In this document: piece by piece, positions 1 to 7,060 of the stretch
Layout of the letters: each line of letters begins with the position of its first letter
How positions within the stretch are numbered: the stretch's first letter is position 1
Source: Ferrovum sp. PN-J185
GTDB taxonomy: Bacteria > Pseudomonadota > Gammaproteobacteria > Burkholderiales > Ferrovaceae
Assembly (NCBI RefSeq): GCF_001581925.1
Contig: NZ_LQZA01000005.1
Span: 57,369 to 121,368, forward strand
Reading direction: 5' to 3'
Length of the DNA stretch: 64,000 nt
Program-made: the position numbers and the translations under genes
The notes under the pieces: model-generated
The model's database searches: none
Told to the model about the DNA's origin: nothing
What the model saw: the letters and a program-made list of their open reading frames with translations, nothing else

Positions 1-1055
1 TGGTTATTAAAATACTTGTAATCGAAGGTACTGGTAAGTGTCAGATTATAAGATTGTGTTCTAACTAACGGATATTGCGTATCCAATCCATATGTTGATG
101 AAAGACCTTTAGGTTGAGTTGCTACGAAGTCTGAAGTAATTAAGTGATAATTTAAATGACTGGTATTAACACCCAATCTCCATCCGTCATATCCCAAAGG
201 TAATGCGTATTCTAGTCGACCGTACTGACTACCATCAGTGTATAAACCAGATAGGCTAACTAGATCACCAATCCCTGTTGGACTTGCTATCAATAAATCA
301 GCCAAAGCTCTGTTTTGACCAGTTGCTCGAGATCCCCAATTATCAATTGTTACATCACCTGATAGAAGAGGCTTATCACGAGCGTCAACCGCAACTTTAG
401 TTTCTCCTTCAACATCTCCAGGGACCAAGTTACCTTGAGCCTCTACACCGGGAAGATCATTGGTAATAAGAATTGCACGATCAAGTTTTTGTAATGACAA
501 GGGTTGCGTTACCTGTTGACCGTTACCCATGAAGCTTTCTAGGACATCAGGATTAACTCGGTGTAAGTTATTTTCTATTCTCTCAGGAAGTAAAATTCCA
601 CCGTATTTAGCCTCATCTACCTCTATTGTAATAACACCATCAGTAACATCCTGTTTAGGTAAACGAGCAACGGCCAGGTACCCTTTATTTCTATAGAAAG
701 TAGATACTTCTGCTGCTACGTTTTGCAAATCCTCAATAGTCAACTCTTTACCAATATATTGCTTAACAATACCAGCAAGTTCATCTTGAGTAAATAAATG
801 GTTACCTTTGAAACGAAAACCCTTTACCATAACTTTGGCTGTGGATTTCTGAATCTCTTTGGGAGCTGGTTTAACTTCTGGAGTAGTTGGCAACACCTGT
901 TGAGGTTGTAGTTGCTCAATTTGCCTTAATATAGATCCAGCTGATGGAGTACCTAAGGGAAGAGGATCTGTTGTATTACCGGCTAAGGCAAAATCAGACA
1001 AAAAAATACTCGTTAAAACAACCGTAAGTTGTGATTTTCTATAGAAAAAAGACAT
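1..1055 (-). CDS. ShlB/FhaC/HecB-family two-partner secretion outer-membrane transporter (TpsB), 3' truncated
   Basis: About 351 codons are visible from an ATG at 1055; the rest lies beyond the window edge. The product begins with a signal peptide (hydrophobic core, cleavage after FALA near residue 26), then a Pro/Gln-rich linker. A POTRA-like region follows (VKGFRFKGNHLFTQDELAGI, then the TFYRNKGYLAVA pattern near residue 120), and then the start of the beta-barrel (VTIDNWGSRATG, YALPLGYDG). Proteins of this family export one large substrate, usually a filamentous-haemagglutinin-like exoprotein, across the outer membrane. A GAGG ribosome site sits 7 to 8 bases before the ATG. It is downstream of, and on the same strand as, the caspase cassette but separated by 143 bases with its own promoter-like sequence. 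The cognate TpsA substrate is not in the window. Confidence 0.85.
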   Translation of the reverse strand, partial: MSFFYRKSQLTVVLTSIFLSDFALAGNTTDPLPLGTPSAGSILRQIEQLQPQQVLPTTPEVKPAPKEIQKSTAKVMVKGFRFKGNHLFTQDELAGIVKQYIGKELTIEDLQNVAAEVSTFYRNKGYLAVARLPKQDVTDGVITIEVDEAKYGGILLPERIENNLHRVNPDVLESFMGNGQQVTQPLSLQKLDRAILITNDLPGVEAQGNLVPGDVEGETKVAVDARDKPLLSGDVTIDNWGSRATGQNRALADLLIASPTGIGDLVSLSGLYTDGSQYGRLEYALPLGYDGWRLGVNTSHLNYHLITSDFVATQPKGLSSTYGLDTQYPLVRTQSYNLTLTSTFDYKYFNN

Positions 1056-1087
1056 ACCAACCTCAATTTAATTTTATTTTGAGGCTG

Positions 1088-1116
1088 ATTGTCTAGATAT
1101 CCATAAGAAAAGTCAA
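1088..1116 (-). promoter_or_regulatory. Candidate sigma-70 promoter for the TpsB-like gene
   Basis: On the minus strand TTGACT (1116-1111) is followed after exactly 17 bases by GACAAT (1093-1088). The -35 matches five of six consensus bases and the -10 four of six. It lies within the 143-base gap between the lipoprotein stop and the transporter ATG, about 33 bases upstream of the start, so the transporter may be expressed independently of the upstream cassette. Confidence 0.4.
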
Positions 1117-1198
1117 ATAATTTTTAAATAACAAATAAATTTTCTTTATTTTTCAAAGTATTACAAAAAAACTACATTTTATTTTTACACCTTATAAA

Positions 1199-2077
1199 TC
1201 AAAGAGATGTTTGATTGACTCCTCCCTTTATAGACGAATTGTCAGGAAAGGTTGATGGCGCAGGTCTTGATGGCATCAATTCAGGAGCTGGAATAGGATT
1301 AGGCTTAACAGGTGTTACTGTTCCAATATTAATATCAGATGAAGAACTATTTGAAGACGATCCTGTTGTTGCGTTTTGACTTGTTTGTTCTTGATTAGAA
1401 CCGACCTGATTTGATTGTTGCTGTTGTTTTTGTATTTGATCAATTTGCTGTGAATTTTGATGTTGTCCTTGTTTTACGCCATTTACTTCAGCCTCTAATT
1501 CCTGAAATGCTTTAGATTCACGTACTTTTGAATCCAAAACCGCATCATGCTTAGCTTTTTCTACGATAATACGGTTAGCTTCACCCAAGGGATAACGTAT
1601 TAATACAAATGTGCGATAACCATTAAGTTGTTGCTGTACTTCTTTTTTCTCTATGACGTAACCTGCAATGTCTGCTCCATTAACTAGCTCTGAAGCGACT
1701 TTCTCTACTTCACGCACTAATACAGGATCATTGGCAGTCCCCGTCTCTCTCGCAAAAGATTTAAACTTCATACTCACTTTATCACTGAGTTGACTGGCAA
1801 TCTCCCCTTTAGCATCTACTGCCGCTTTCTCTATCGAGAATTGTAAGTCTCTAGAAAATGCTGTAGCAACACCATAGATGGCATCATTGGCTACGGGTGG
1901 TTTTAAATACCAACTAGGCGCATTATCTAAGGTTTGCGTGGCAGCCCTACTTTGTTCCTTATAGGTATGTTCAGCTTGTTCTTGTGCATATTCTGCCGTA
2001 CCGTATTTAGGGCCACAGGCACTAAGTAACACGGCGGAACCTGTAAGTAACATAATTAATAATTGTCGATTCATCAT
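1199..2077 (-). CDS. LPP20-family lipoprotein
   Basis: A 292-residue lipoprotein. The N-terminus has a short hydrophobic segment and a lipobox (LLSAC, Cys at residue 21), so outer- or inner-membrane anchoring is expected. Residues about 45 to 185 resemble the LPP20 lipoprotein domain (APSWYLKPP at its start, then helices rich in Ala/Lys and an FVLIRYPLG strand). The last 100 residues are low-complexity, rich in Gln, Asn and Ser with a Pro-rich end, and are probably disordered. The gene starts 8 bases after the DUF4384 gene and is the fourth member of a same-strand cassette with the caspase-like gene. LPP20 domains are found in envelope lipoproteins whose biochemical role is mostly unknown; I infer only a periplasmic location. 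Confidence 0.7.
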   Translation of the reverse strand: MMNRQLLIMLLTGSAVLLSACGPKYGTAEYAQEQAEHTYKEQSRAATQTLDNAPSWYLKPPVANDAIYGVATAFSRDLQFSIEKAAVDAKGEIASQLSDKVSMKFKSFARETGTANDPVLVREVEKVASELVNGADIAGYVIEKKEVQQQLNGYRTFVLIRYPLGEANRIIVEKAKHDAVLDSKVRESKAFQELEAEVNGVKQGQHQNSQQIDQIQKQQQQSNQVGSNQEQTSQNATTGSSSNSSSSDINIGTVTPVKPNPIPAPELMPSRPAPSTFPDNSSIKGGVNQTSL

Positions 2078-2085
2078 CTTCTCCC

Positions 2086-2922
2086 TTACTGAGCCTGTTG
2101 AGGGACCATAATCTGAAACCCTCGTTTAAATAAACGTACTTGATCGATAGGTAGTTCTGCTAATTTGTTTCTGAATTCATCAAATGAATAATGATCCTGC
2201 CAAGCAATAGGGTTTTGTGACACCACGACCATGACATACTCATCAAGTACTCGGCGATTTGCCGGGATCCTGTCAGGTAAATCCACACGCCAATGATCAT
2301 ATTGTTTACTTGGTAGGGTTAACTCATGACTTACGTGATTGTTCTGTTCCATCTTGTTCGGAAAAATTCTTGTTACTTGTTCTGCTTCTTTCTCATAAGG
2401 AATCCAATTAAATACAGTCAAATAAACCGGTTGCTGTGGTGCTATTTGAAGAGTTAACTCTTCTCCTGGACGATAAATAGATTGGTTGAGTGATACCATA
2501 GAGTCTAGTGCTGGATTATTTACTCCAGGTATAACGCTGACTTGAGCAGTAATGTTCACTTCGCAACGACGTTTACCTAGCTCATCACTGACCACTTGTT
2601 TGATCACATGTAATGATTGGATATCTCCACCAATTTGCGACCACGTCAATTTATTCAGTAAACATTGCGTTGCTGCATCCCCACTCTTTTCATTCTCACT
2701 ACACATCATGGTTTCATCTTGACTAAAACGCTCACCACCCACGTTTCTTAAAGCATCTAATTTGGCGGCCTCAAGGGCTGCTTGGCAGGCACTGGCTTCA
2801 GAGGTCTCTGGACCAAAGTAATACACTCCATTTCCTTCTTCGTTCTTTGACCACGCATATTGAACTGAACACAGCAACAGAAGAGCAATAATACTTTTTC
2901 TAAGTTGGTTGTTATTGTCCAT
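2086..2922 (-). CDS. Exported DUF4384-type protein
   Basis: A 278-residue protein with a signal peptide (LLLLCSVQYAWS, cleavage near residue 25). The N-terminal half (residues 30-130) contains several Cys residues, probably disulphide-bonded. The C-terminal part (about 145-255) has the features of the DUF4384 beta domain: YRPGEELTLQI, VYLTVFNWIP and a RIFPN turn. DUF4384 often accompanies caspase-fold and Sel1 proteins in bacteria. The start overlaps the end of the caspase gene by 11 bases, which implies translational coupling. No catalytic residues are recognisable; a structural or ligand-binding role is an inference. Confidence 0.65.
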   Translation of the reverse strand: MDNNNQLRKSIIALLLLCSVQYAWSKNEEGNGVYYFGPETSEASACQAALEAAKLDALRNVGGERFSQDETMMCSENEKSGDAATQCLLNKLTWSQIGGDIQSLHVIKQVVSDELGKRRCEVNITAQVSVIPGVNNPALDSMVSLNQSIYRPGEELTLQIAPQQPVYLTVFNWIPYEKEAEQVTRIFPNKMEQNNHVSHELTLPSKQYDHWRVDLPDRIPANRRVLDEYVMVVVSQNPIAWQDHYSFDEFRNKLAELPIDQVRLFKRGFQIMVPQQAQ

Positions 2923-4636
2923 AAATTATTACCTCATTTATATTGCCTATTACCACAGGGGTCTGCTCTAGTCCCTGACGAATTGACTCTTTACTAACAT
3001 GTTGCTCAACATATTGATAAAGTTCTTCTGCAGTAATATTGTGGTCATGATTAATGTCAGCATCTCCTTGCATACCACGCATCAAGTAATAAGAAAAAAT
3101 ACCATGCTGCGCACTCACTGATACACCAGACAATTGGTCTCCCTTTGATGAACTAAAAATAGTGACATCTTTAGGTGGTGCCTCTAGATCGGAGTACACC
3201 ATAATAGGGCGCATTGCTGACAGTAATGTATTACCCGTTTTAGTTCGGCCTGAATAACAACTGTCTAAAAACAAGGTTAATGATGAAGGTTGATAACTTT
3301 CTATAATGTTAATTAATTGATTTTGTGAAATAGCAGTATCTTCAAGTAGTGACACATTGGTATCAACAGGTAATAAATATCTCTTTTTTCCATCAAAGGA
3401 TGCAAGGCCATGCCCAGAATAATACACATATACTTTTGTCGAACCGTGATTCACTTCTGCAGCAAGCCAATTTTTAAGTGTTAATAGAATATTACTTCGG
3501 CTTGCCTCCCCTCCTGTTAACAATTTTATTTTTTCTGGCGCAACACCAAGCCCTCTTACTGCATAATCATAAAAGCTTCTCGCATCGTTATCTGAAAACT
3601 CTGACTGCGGTAATTGGGTATATTGTTGTGCTCCAATGATTATCGCTACTGCGTCCTGTCTTTTAGCTAGCGGCACTTGCTGAGGATTTAATGCTGGTAA
3701 CTCTACACCTGCATTACTAACAGTACGATGTACCAAATACTGTTTAGTGAAATGATGTTGTTCACTATCTTGGGCATAAACATCCACATAACTATCACCT
3801 ACAGGTACATAGCGGGTTATGGATAAATTAACTTGGTTTTGTGTGTTTATTTCCTGACCATTGATTCTTAATAAAGATATGGGCAATTGATTGATGGCAC
3901 TAATTGTTAAGGCAACATTTCCTAAAGGATCAACCTGACTTATATTAACTTGTAATGGTAAGGTGTTATTAACAGGTGGTAGCGCAGAAGGCAATAAACC
4001 TAAGTTTACTAAATTATTTTGAGCTAAACGCTTTGCTTCACTATTTTGTTGTTGATCAACTGCTCTTTGTAACCAATACTGCGCTTGCAATGGATCCATA
4101 GCAACACCTCGTCCTGTAGCGTAAGCCCAACCCAAGTTGTTTTCTGCCATAGGCTCATTTTGCTCAGCAGCTTTCTTCCACCATTGAGTTGCCTCTTGAT
4201 CACTTTGGATCACTCCCATTCCTTGACTATAGAGTGTTCCTAAGATGTTTTGCGCTTTAGGTAGTCCTGCAACAGCAGCTTTAGTCATCCACAGTGCTTG
4301 TGTTTGTAAATCAGTTTTACCTAATTCGCCAGAACCAAACAATACCGCAAGATTATATTGAGCAGAAGCCAAATTCTGTTGTGCTGCTAATAAAAACCAT
4401 TTCTCTGCTTCTTGGCTATTTTTTTCAACTGCTAATCCCTGGCGATATAAAAATCCGATGGCATTTTGGCAATCACGATTACCACGAGTCGCTGAGTCAA
4501 TACATTGTTGATAGGCTTTGGGATAATCATGTTGTAAAAATGCTTGTTTAGATTCCATGTAGCCTGCAAGTGCGGAGTTGTTTATTCCCCACAAAACCAT
4601 TAAAAATGATAAAGATGTTGAGTTTAGTTTTATCAT
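2912..4636 (-). CDS. Exported Sel1-repeat protein with C-terminal caspase (peptidase C14) domain
   Basis: A 574-residue protein. A signal peptide covers residues 1 to about 24 (ending SALAG). Residues about 35-215 form four or so Sel1/TPR-like repeats (NAIGFLYRQGLAVEKN, AQNILGTLYSQGMGV, AENNLGWAYATGRGV). A short beta-rich linker follows, and then a caspase-like domain from about 325. The catalytic dyad is visible: His409 in YYSGHGL and Cys460 in LFLDSCYSG. Residues 527-538 fit an EF-hand-like loop, a common C-terminal feature in bacterial caspase homologues. Known orthocaspases and metacaspases cleave after basic residues, often with calcium; the substrate here is unknown. It starts directly after the Gly-rich gene and overlaps the DUF4384 gene. 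With an export signal it should act in the periplasm or at the envelope, unlike most cytosolic caspase homologues. Confidence 0.85.
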   Translation of the reverse strand: MIKLNSTSLSFLMVLWGINNSALAGYMESKQAFLQHDYPKAYQQCIDSATRGNRDCQNAIGFLYRQGLAVEKNSQEAEKWFLLAAQQNLASAQYNLAVLFGSGELGKTDLQTQALWMTKAAVAGLPKAQNILGTLYSQGMGVIQSDQEATQWWKKAAEQNEPMAENNLGWAYATGRGVAMDPLQAQYWLQRAVDQQQNSEAKRLAQNNLVNLGLLPSALPPVNNTLPLQVNISQVDPLGNVALTISAINQLPISLLRINGQEINTQNQVNLSITRYVPVGDSYVDVYAQDSEQHHFTKQYLVHRTVSNAGVELPALNPQQVPLAKRQDAVAIIIGAQQYTQLPQSEFSDNDARSFYDYAVRGLGVAPEKIKLLTGGEASRSNILLTLKNWLAAEVNHGSTKVYVYYSGHGLASFDGKKRYLLPVDTNVSLLEDTAISQNQLINIIESYQPSSLTLFLDSCYSGRTKTGNTLLSAMRPIMVYSDLEAPPKDVTIFSSSKGDQLSGVSVSAQHGIFSYYLMRGMQGDADINHDHNITAEELYQYVEQHVSKESIRQGLEQTPVVIGNINEVIIYGQ

Positions 4637-4966
4637 TTAATACTCCAAACTCTGATCTGATCCGATTGGAGAAGTCGTGGTGTTAGGCTGATTGATTTTT
4701 TGTACTTCCTTTTGATTCACGTTACCAGGCGTTTGGTCTTCAATAGGAGGTGATGCTTTAGCACTACTATCCCCGGTAAAGAGATATATCAACAGTCCAG
4801 CCACTAATACGCCTGCGATAGCTAATCCCGCTCCCCCGCCACCCCCTCCACCTCCACCACTGGAAGAAGTTGAGTCATGGGCGATAACTTGACCGCCATC
4901 TGCAAAAACTGATGTATGTGTTGATAAAAAAACAACAGTCAACAAAGCAATTAAGATACGTTTCAT
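4637..4966 (-). CDS. Small Gly-rich exported protein, unknown function
   Basis: About 109 residues. There is an N-terminal signal peptide (MKRILIALLTVVFLSTHTSVFA), a run of nine Gly residues near residue 40, then a hydrophobic stretch (GLAIAGVLVAGLLIYLF) that should cross a membrane, and a hydrophilic tail rich in Pro, Asn and Gln. The stop codon abuts the ATG of the caspase gene, so the two are very likely co-transcribed. The ATG at 4966 matches the start of a normal signal peptide; an in-frame GTG 9 bases upstream (4975) is possible. No family is recognised. It could be a membrane anchor or partner of the caspase protein, which is inference from position only. Confidence 0.6.
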   Translation of the reverse strand: MKRILIALLTVVFLSTHTSVFADGGQVIAHDSTSSSGGGGGGGGGAGLAIAGVLVAGLLIYLFTGDSSAKASPPIEDQTPGNVNQKEVQKINQPNTTTSPIGSDQSLEY

Positions 4967-4975
4967 TATAAGCAC

Positions 4976-5377
4976 GTTAATTTATGTGAATTTTTCCCAT
5001 ATTTCACATGAGTTTACCAAGTAATGCAAGTTATTTTTATTTTTTTAAATAATAAAACCAGTATTAAATTAAGAACCTTAACCTATGCTTAAGGACAACT
5101 TTAAAGCTAACAATTAACTACGGTAATCACTCTGGGGTTTGTACAGTTTAGATGACGTACAAATATTGTGTAATCGACTGAATACAGTTTTATATATATA
5201 AAACAATTATTATTTTGGATTGTAGAGATCAGTCTGGTCAAACCAATGATATTAAAACAGCGAAAATTAGCCAAGCCATTATAGGATTAAAACTGCTCCC
5301 TTAAAAGAGAAAGAGCCAAAGAACCTGGAACTGGTAAAAGGAATAAGAGTGTGTAGTAAGTGTATAGTAAAAGAAAA
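4976..5377. other. AT-rich intergenic region upstream of the caspase cassette
   Basis: About 400 bases without a convincing gene on either strand. It must hold the promoter of the leftward cassette, but no clear -35/-10 pair stands out. One perfect 18-base palindrome of alternating T and A flanked by GTTT/AAAC lies at 5187-5204. No RNA-gene fold is evident by eye. Confidence 0.5.
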
Positions 5378-5395
5378 AGCGGGCAATTGCCCGCT
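5378..5395 (-). terminator. Rho-independent terminator after tRNA-Lys
   Basis: A perfect self-complementary 18-base sequence (AGCGGGCAATTGCCCGCT) followed on the minus strand by TTTTCTTTT. It lies 13 bases beyond the CCA end of tRNA-Lys and closes the leftward tol-pal/tRNA transcription unit. Confidence 0.85.
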
Positions 5396-5408
5396 AATCT
5401 TTGTTATT

Positions 5409-5484
5409 TGGTGGGTCGGGCGAGACTCGAACTCGCGACCAACGGATTAAAAGTCCGCTGCTCTACCGACTGAGCTACCGACCC
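5409..5484 (-). tRNA. tRNA-Lys (anticodon TTT)
   Basis: A 76-base cloverleaf on the minus strand. The acceptor stem pairs GGGTCGG with CCGACCC, followed by discriminator A and an encoded CCA. The D arm (GCTCAGTCGGTAGAGC), the anticodon stem-loop with CTTTTAA and the T arm with GTTCGAGTC are all intact. It lies 58 bases after the cpoB stop on the same strand, with the terminator just downstream, so it may be processed from the tol-pal transcript or have its own promoter. Confidence 0.97.
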
Positions 5485-5542
5485 TCAAAATCAATCCAAA
5501 ATTTTAGCTCGACTTAGGGTCTCTAGTCAAATAAAAAATACA

Positions 5543-6457
5543 TTATTGATGATGTTTTTTAAGCTTTGCCGCTGCATCGCTATCTGGATATTTGGTTTCT
5601 AATTGATGTTCAACGCTTTTTGCTTTACTTGTATCACCTAACGCTTTGTAAGCGCGGGATAAGTTAAGCATTGCATCAGGGACTTTACTTGAATTGGGGT
5701 AGTCTTTAATAACACGTTTATTTACTAATACCGCTTCTTTATAATTTTTCAGAACGATATCGTTCAAACCAATCCAAAAAAGTGCATTGGGTACTTTTTC
5801 ATCATCTGGATTAGCAATAATAAAGGCTTTAAGTAGTTTAACTGACTGCTCATAGTTGCCTGCATTAAAGGCATTTAACCCACTATCGTAACTCGGTCCC
5901 TTTTGAGCTGGCGCTTCTTTTATTTTACTTTCATTACTACTGGCTTTGTCAGCTGCAGCCTTATCGTCTTTTTTTCCATCAGCAGATTTTGTCTCACTAT
6001 TGGTAGGATTAGCATCTGCCAATACTTTATCTGTTTTAGTTGCTTTTACTTCGTCACCAGGCTTGGCTGATTTGCTGGTATTAGCTTGAGGATTTCCGCC
6101 TTCAAGCACTTTTAGACGTGAATCAAGATCAAGATAGAGCTCTTGGTTTCTTTTGGTTATTTGATCTAACCGATTGTTAAGTTCATCTAACTTACCTTTC
6201 ATTTCCGCCAAACTTTGCGTCATATGATCAAACTGACTAACCATATCTGGCAGATTTTGATTGGCTGACTCCATTCGGCCAACACGATCTAATAAATCCT
6301 GTACCTCTTTATTGAGGTTATTTTGTACTGCTTTAATGTCAGCTAACTGCTGATCATCAGAAAAAATACCTGCCCAAGCACTGTTAATGCTCAGAAAAAT
6401 AAAAACAATAGCCCCGAGAAACCTCGGGGCTAGAGCTGTATAACGAACCGCTTTCAA
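5543..6457 (-). CDS. cpoB: Cell division coordinator CpoB (tol-pal system protein YbgF)
   Basis: A 304-residue periplasmic protein. It has a signal peptide (FIFLSINSAWA, cleavage near residue 29), a trimerising coiled coil (about 33-118, rich in Leu/Gln/Asn), a low-complexity Lys/Ala/Asp linker (120-185) and C-terminal TPR-like repeats (YDSGLNAFNAGNYEQSVKLL, then PNALFWIGLN). In E. coli CpoB binds TolA and coordinates outer-membrane constriction with PBP1B. The start is TTG at 6457, 4 bases after the pal stop, with GGTGAG as ribosome site. No later start would keep the signal peptide. The first codons contain a strong terminator-like hairpin (see 6395-6432), which is unusual. Confidence 0.92.
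   Translation of the reverse strand: MKAVRYTALAPRFLGAIVFIFLSINSAWAGIFSDDQQLADIKAVQNNLNKEVQDLLDRVGRMESANQNLPDMVSQFDHMTQSLAEMKGKLDELNNRLDQITKRNQELYLDLDSRLKVLEGGNPQANTSKSAKPGDEVKATKTDKVLADANPTNSETKSADGKKDDKAAADKASSNESKIKEAPAQKGPSYDSGLNAFNAGNYEQSVKLLKAFIIANPDDEKVPNALFWIGLNDIVLKNYKEAVLVNKRVIKDYPNSSKVPDAMLNLSRAYKALGDTSKAKSVEHQLETKYPDSDAAAKLKKHHQ
6395..6432 (-). terminator. Terminator-like hairpin inside the 5' coding end of cpoB
   Basis: A perfect 10-base stem (TAGCCCCGAG with CTCGGGGCTA; 6409-6418 and 6423-6432) with a 4-base loop. On the minus strand it is followed by TTGTTTTTATTTTT. It encodes codons about 9-16 of cpoB. It has the form of an intrinsic terminator and would end most pal transcripts just after the start of cpoB, lowering cpoB relative to pal. 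Confidence 0.6.
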
Positions 6458-6461
6458 CTAA

Positions 6462-6959
6462 TTACTCACCACGGTAAACGATGTCGGTACGACGGTTTTC
6501 AGCCCAAGCTGCTTTGTTATGACCTGGGTTACGTGGTTTTTCTTTACCAAAAGAAATGGTATCAATTTGGTTGGCGCTAACACCACTTGCCATCATTAGT
6601 TTTTTAACGCTATCAGCACGACGTTGACCTAAAGCCAAGTTGTATTCACGGCTACCGCGCTCATCGCAGTTACCTTGTAAGGTAACGTGAGCAGCTTTGT
6701 GGCTGGTCAAGAAGTTAGAATGAGCATTTACGATAGGAGCATATTGCTCTTTAACAGCAAATTTGTCGAAATCATAATATACGCTACGTTGACCTAACGC
6801 ACCGCCTACACCTTTGGCTGGGAACAATGCTTCAGCTGCAGTATTGGTATTTGCAGCTTCAGTTTTAGAACCGGTATCAGCGGTTGGTGCTGGGGTTGGG
6901 GTTGAGCTACATGCAGCTAATGCACCAGTCATAGCTAGAGCTAACATTAATTTTTTCAT
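6462..6959 (-). CDS. pal: Peptidoglycan-associated lipoprotein Pal
   Basis: A 165-residue outer-membrane lipoprotein. The lipobox LAAC places the lipidated Cys near residue 17, followed by a Thr/Pro/Ala-rich tether. The OmpA-like peptidoglycan-binding domain covers about 55-163, with VYYDFDKFAV, the GNCDERGSREYNLALGQRRA signature and a NRRTDIVY end. Pal links the outer membrane to peptidoglycan and is moved by TolQRAB during division. TGAGGA precedes the ATG by 4 bases. About 100 bases separate it from tolB, leaving room for a separate promoter. Confidence 0.97.
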   Translation of the reverse strand: MKKLMLALAMTGALAACSSTPTPAPTADTGSKTEAANTNTAAEALFPAKGVGGALGQRSVYYDFDKFAVKEQYAPIVNAHSNFLTSHKAAHVTLQGNCDERGSREYNLALGQRRADSVKKLMMASGVSANQIDTISFGKEKPRNPGHNKAAWAENRRTDIVYRGE

Positions 6960-7060
6960 AATTATCCTCAGGTTGTTTGTTTAAAGTGAAATAAGCTTAC
7001 AAAAAAAACCATTATAAATCAAAATTTTCTACAAGTGTAACGCACAATAACAATTTTGGT

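Noticed and set aside
4294..4551. Plus-strand frame opposite the Sel1 repeats
   Set aside because: Antisense to a well-supported domain; no start signal and no recognisable features.
5187..5204. 18-base AT palindrome as a regulator site
   Set aside because: Alternating T and A of this sort arises easily in AT-rich spacers; no second copy or half-site was seen nearby.
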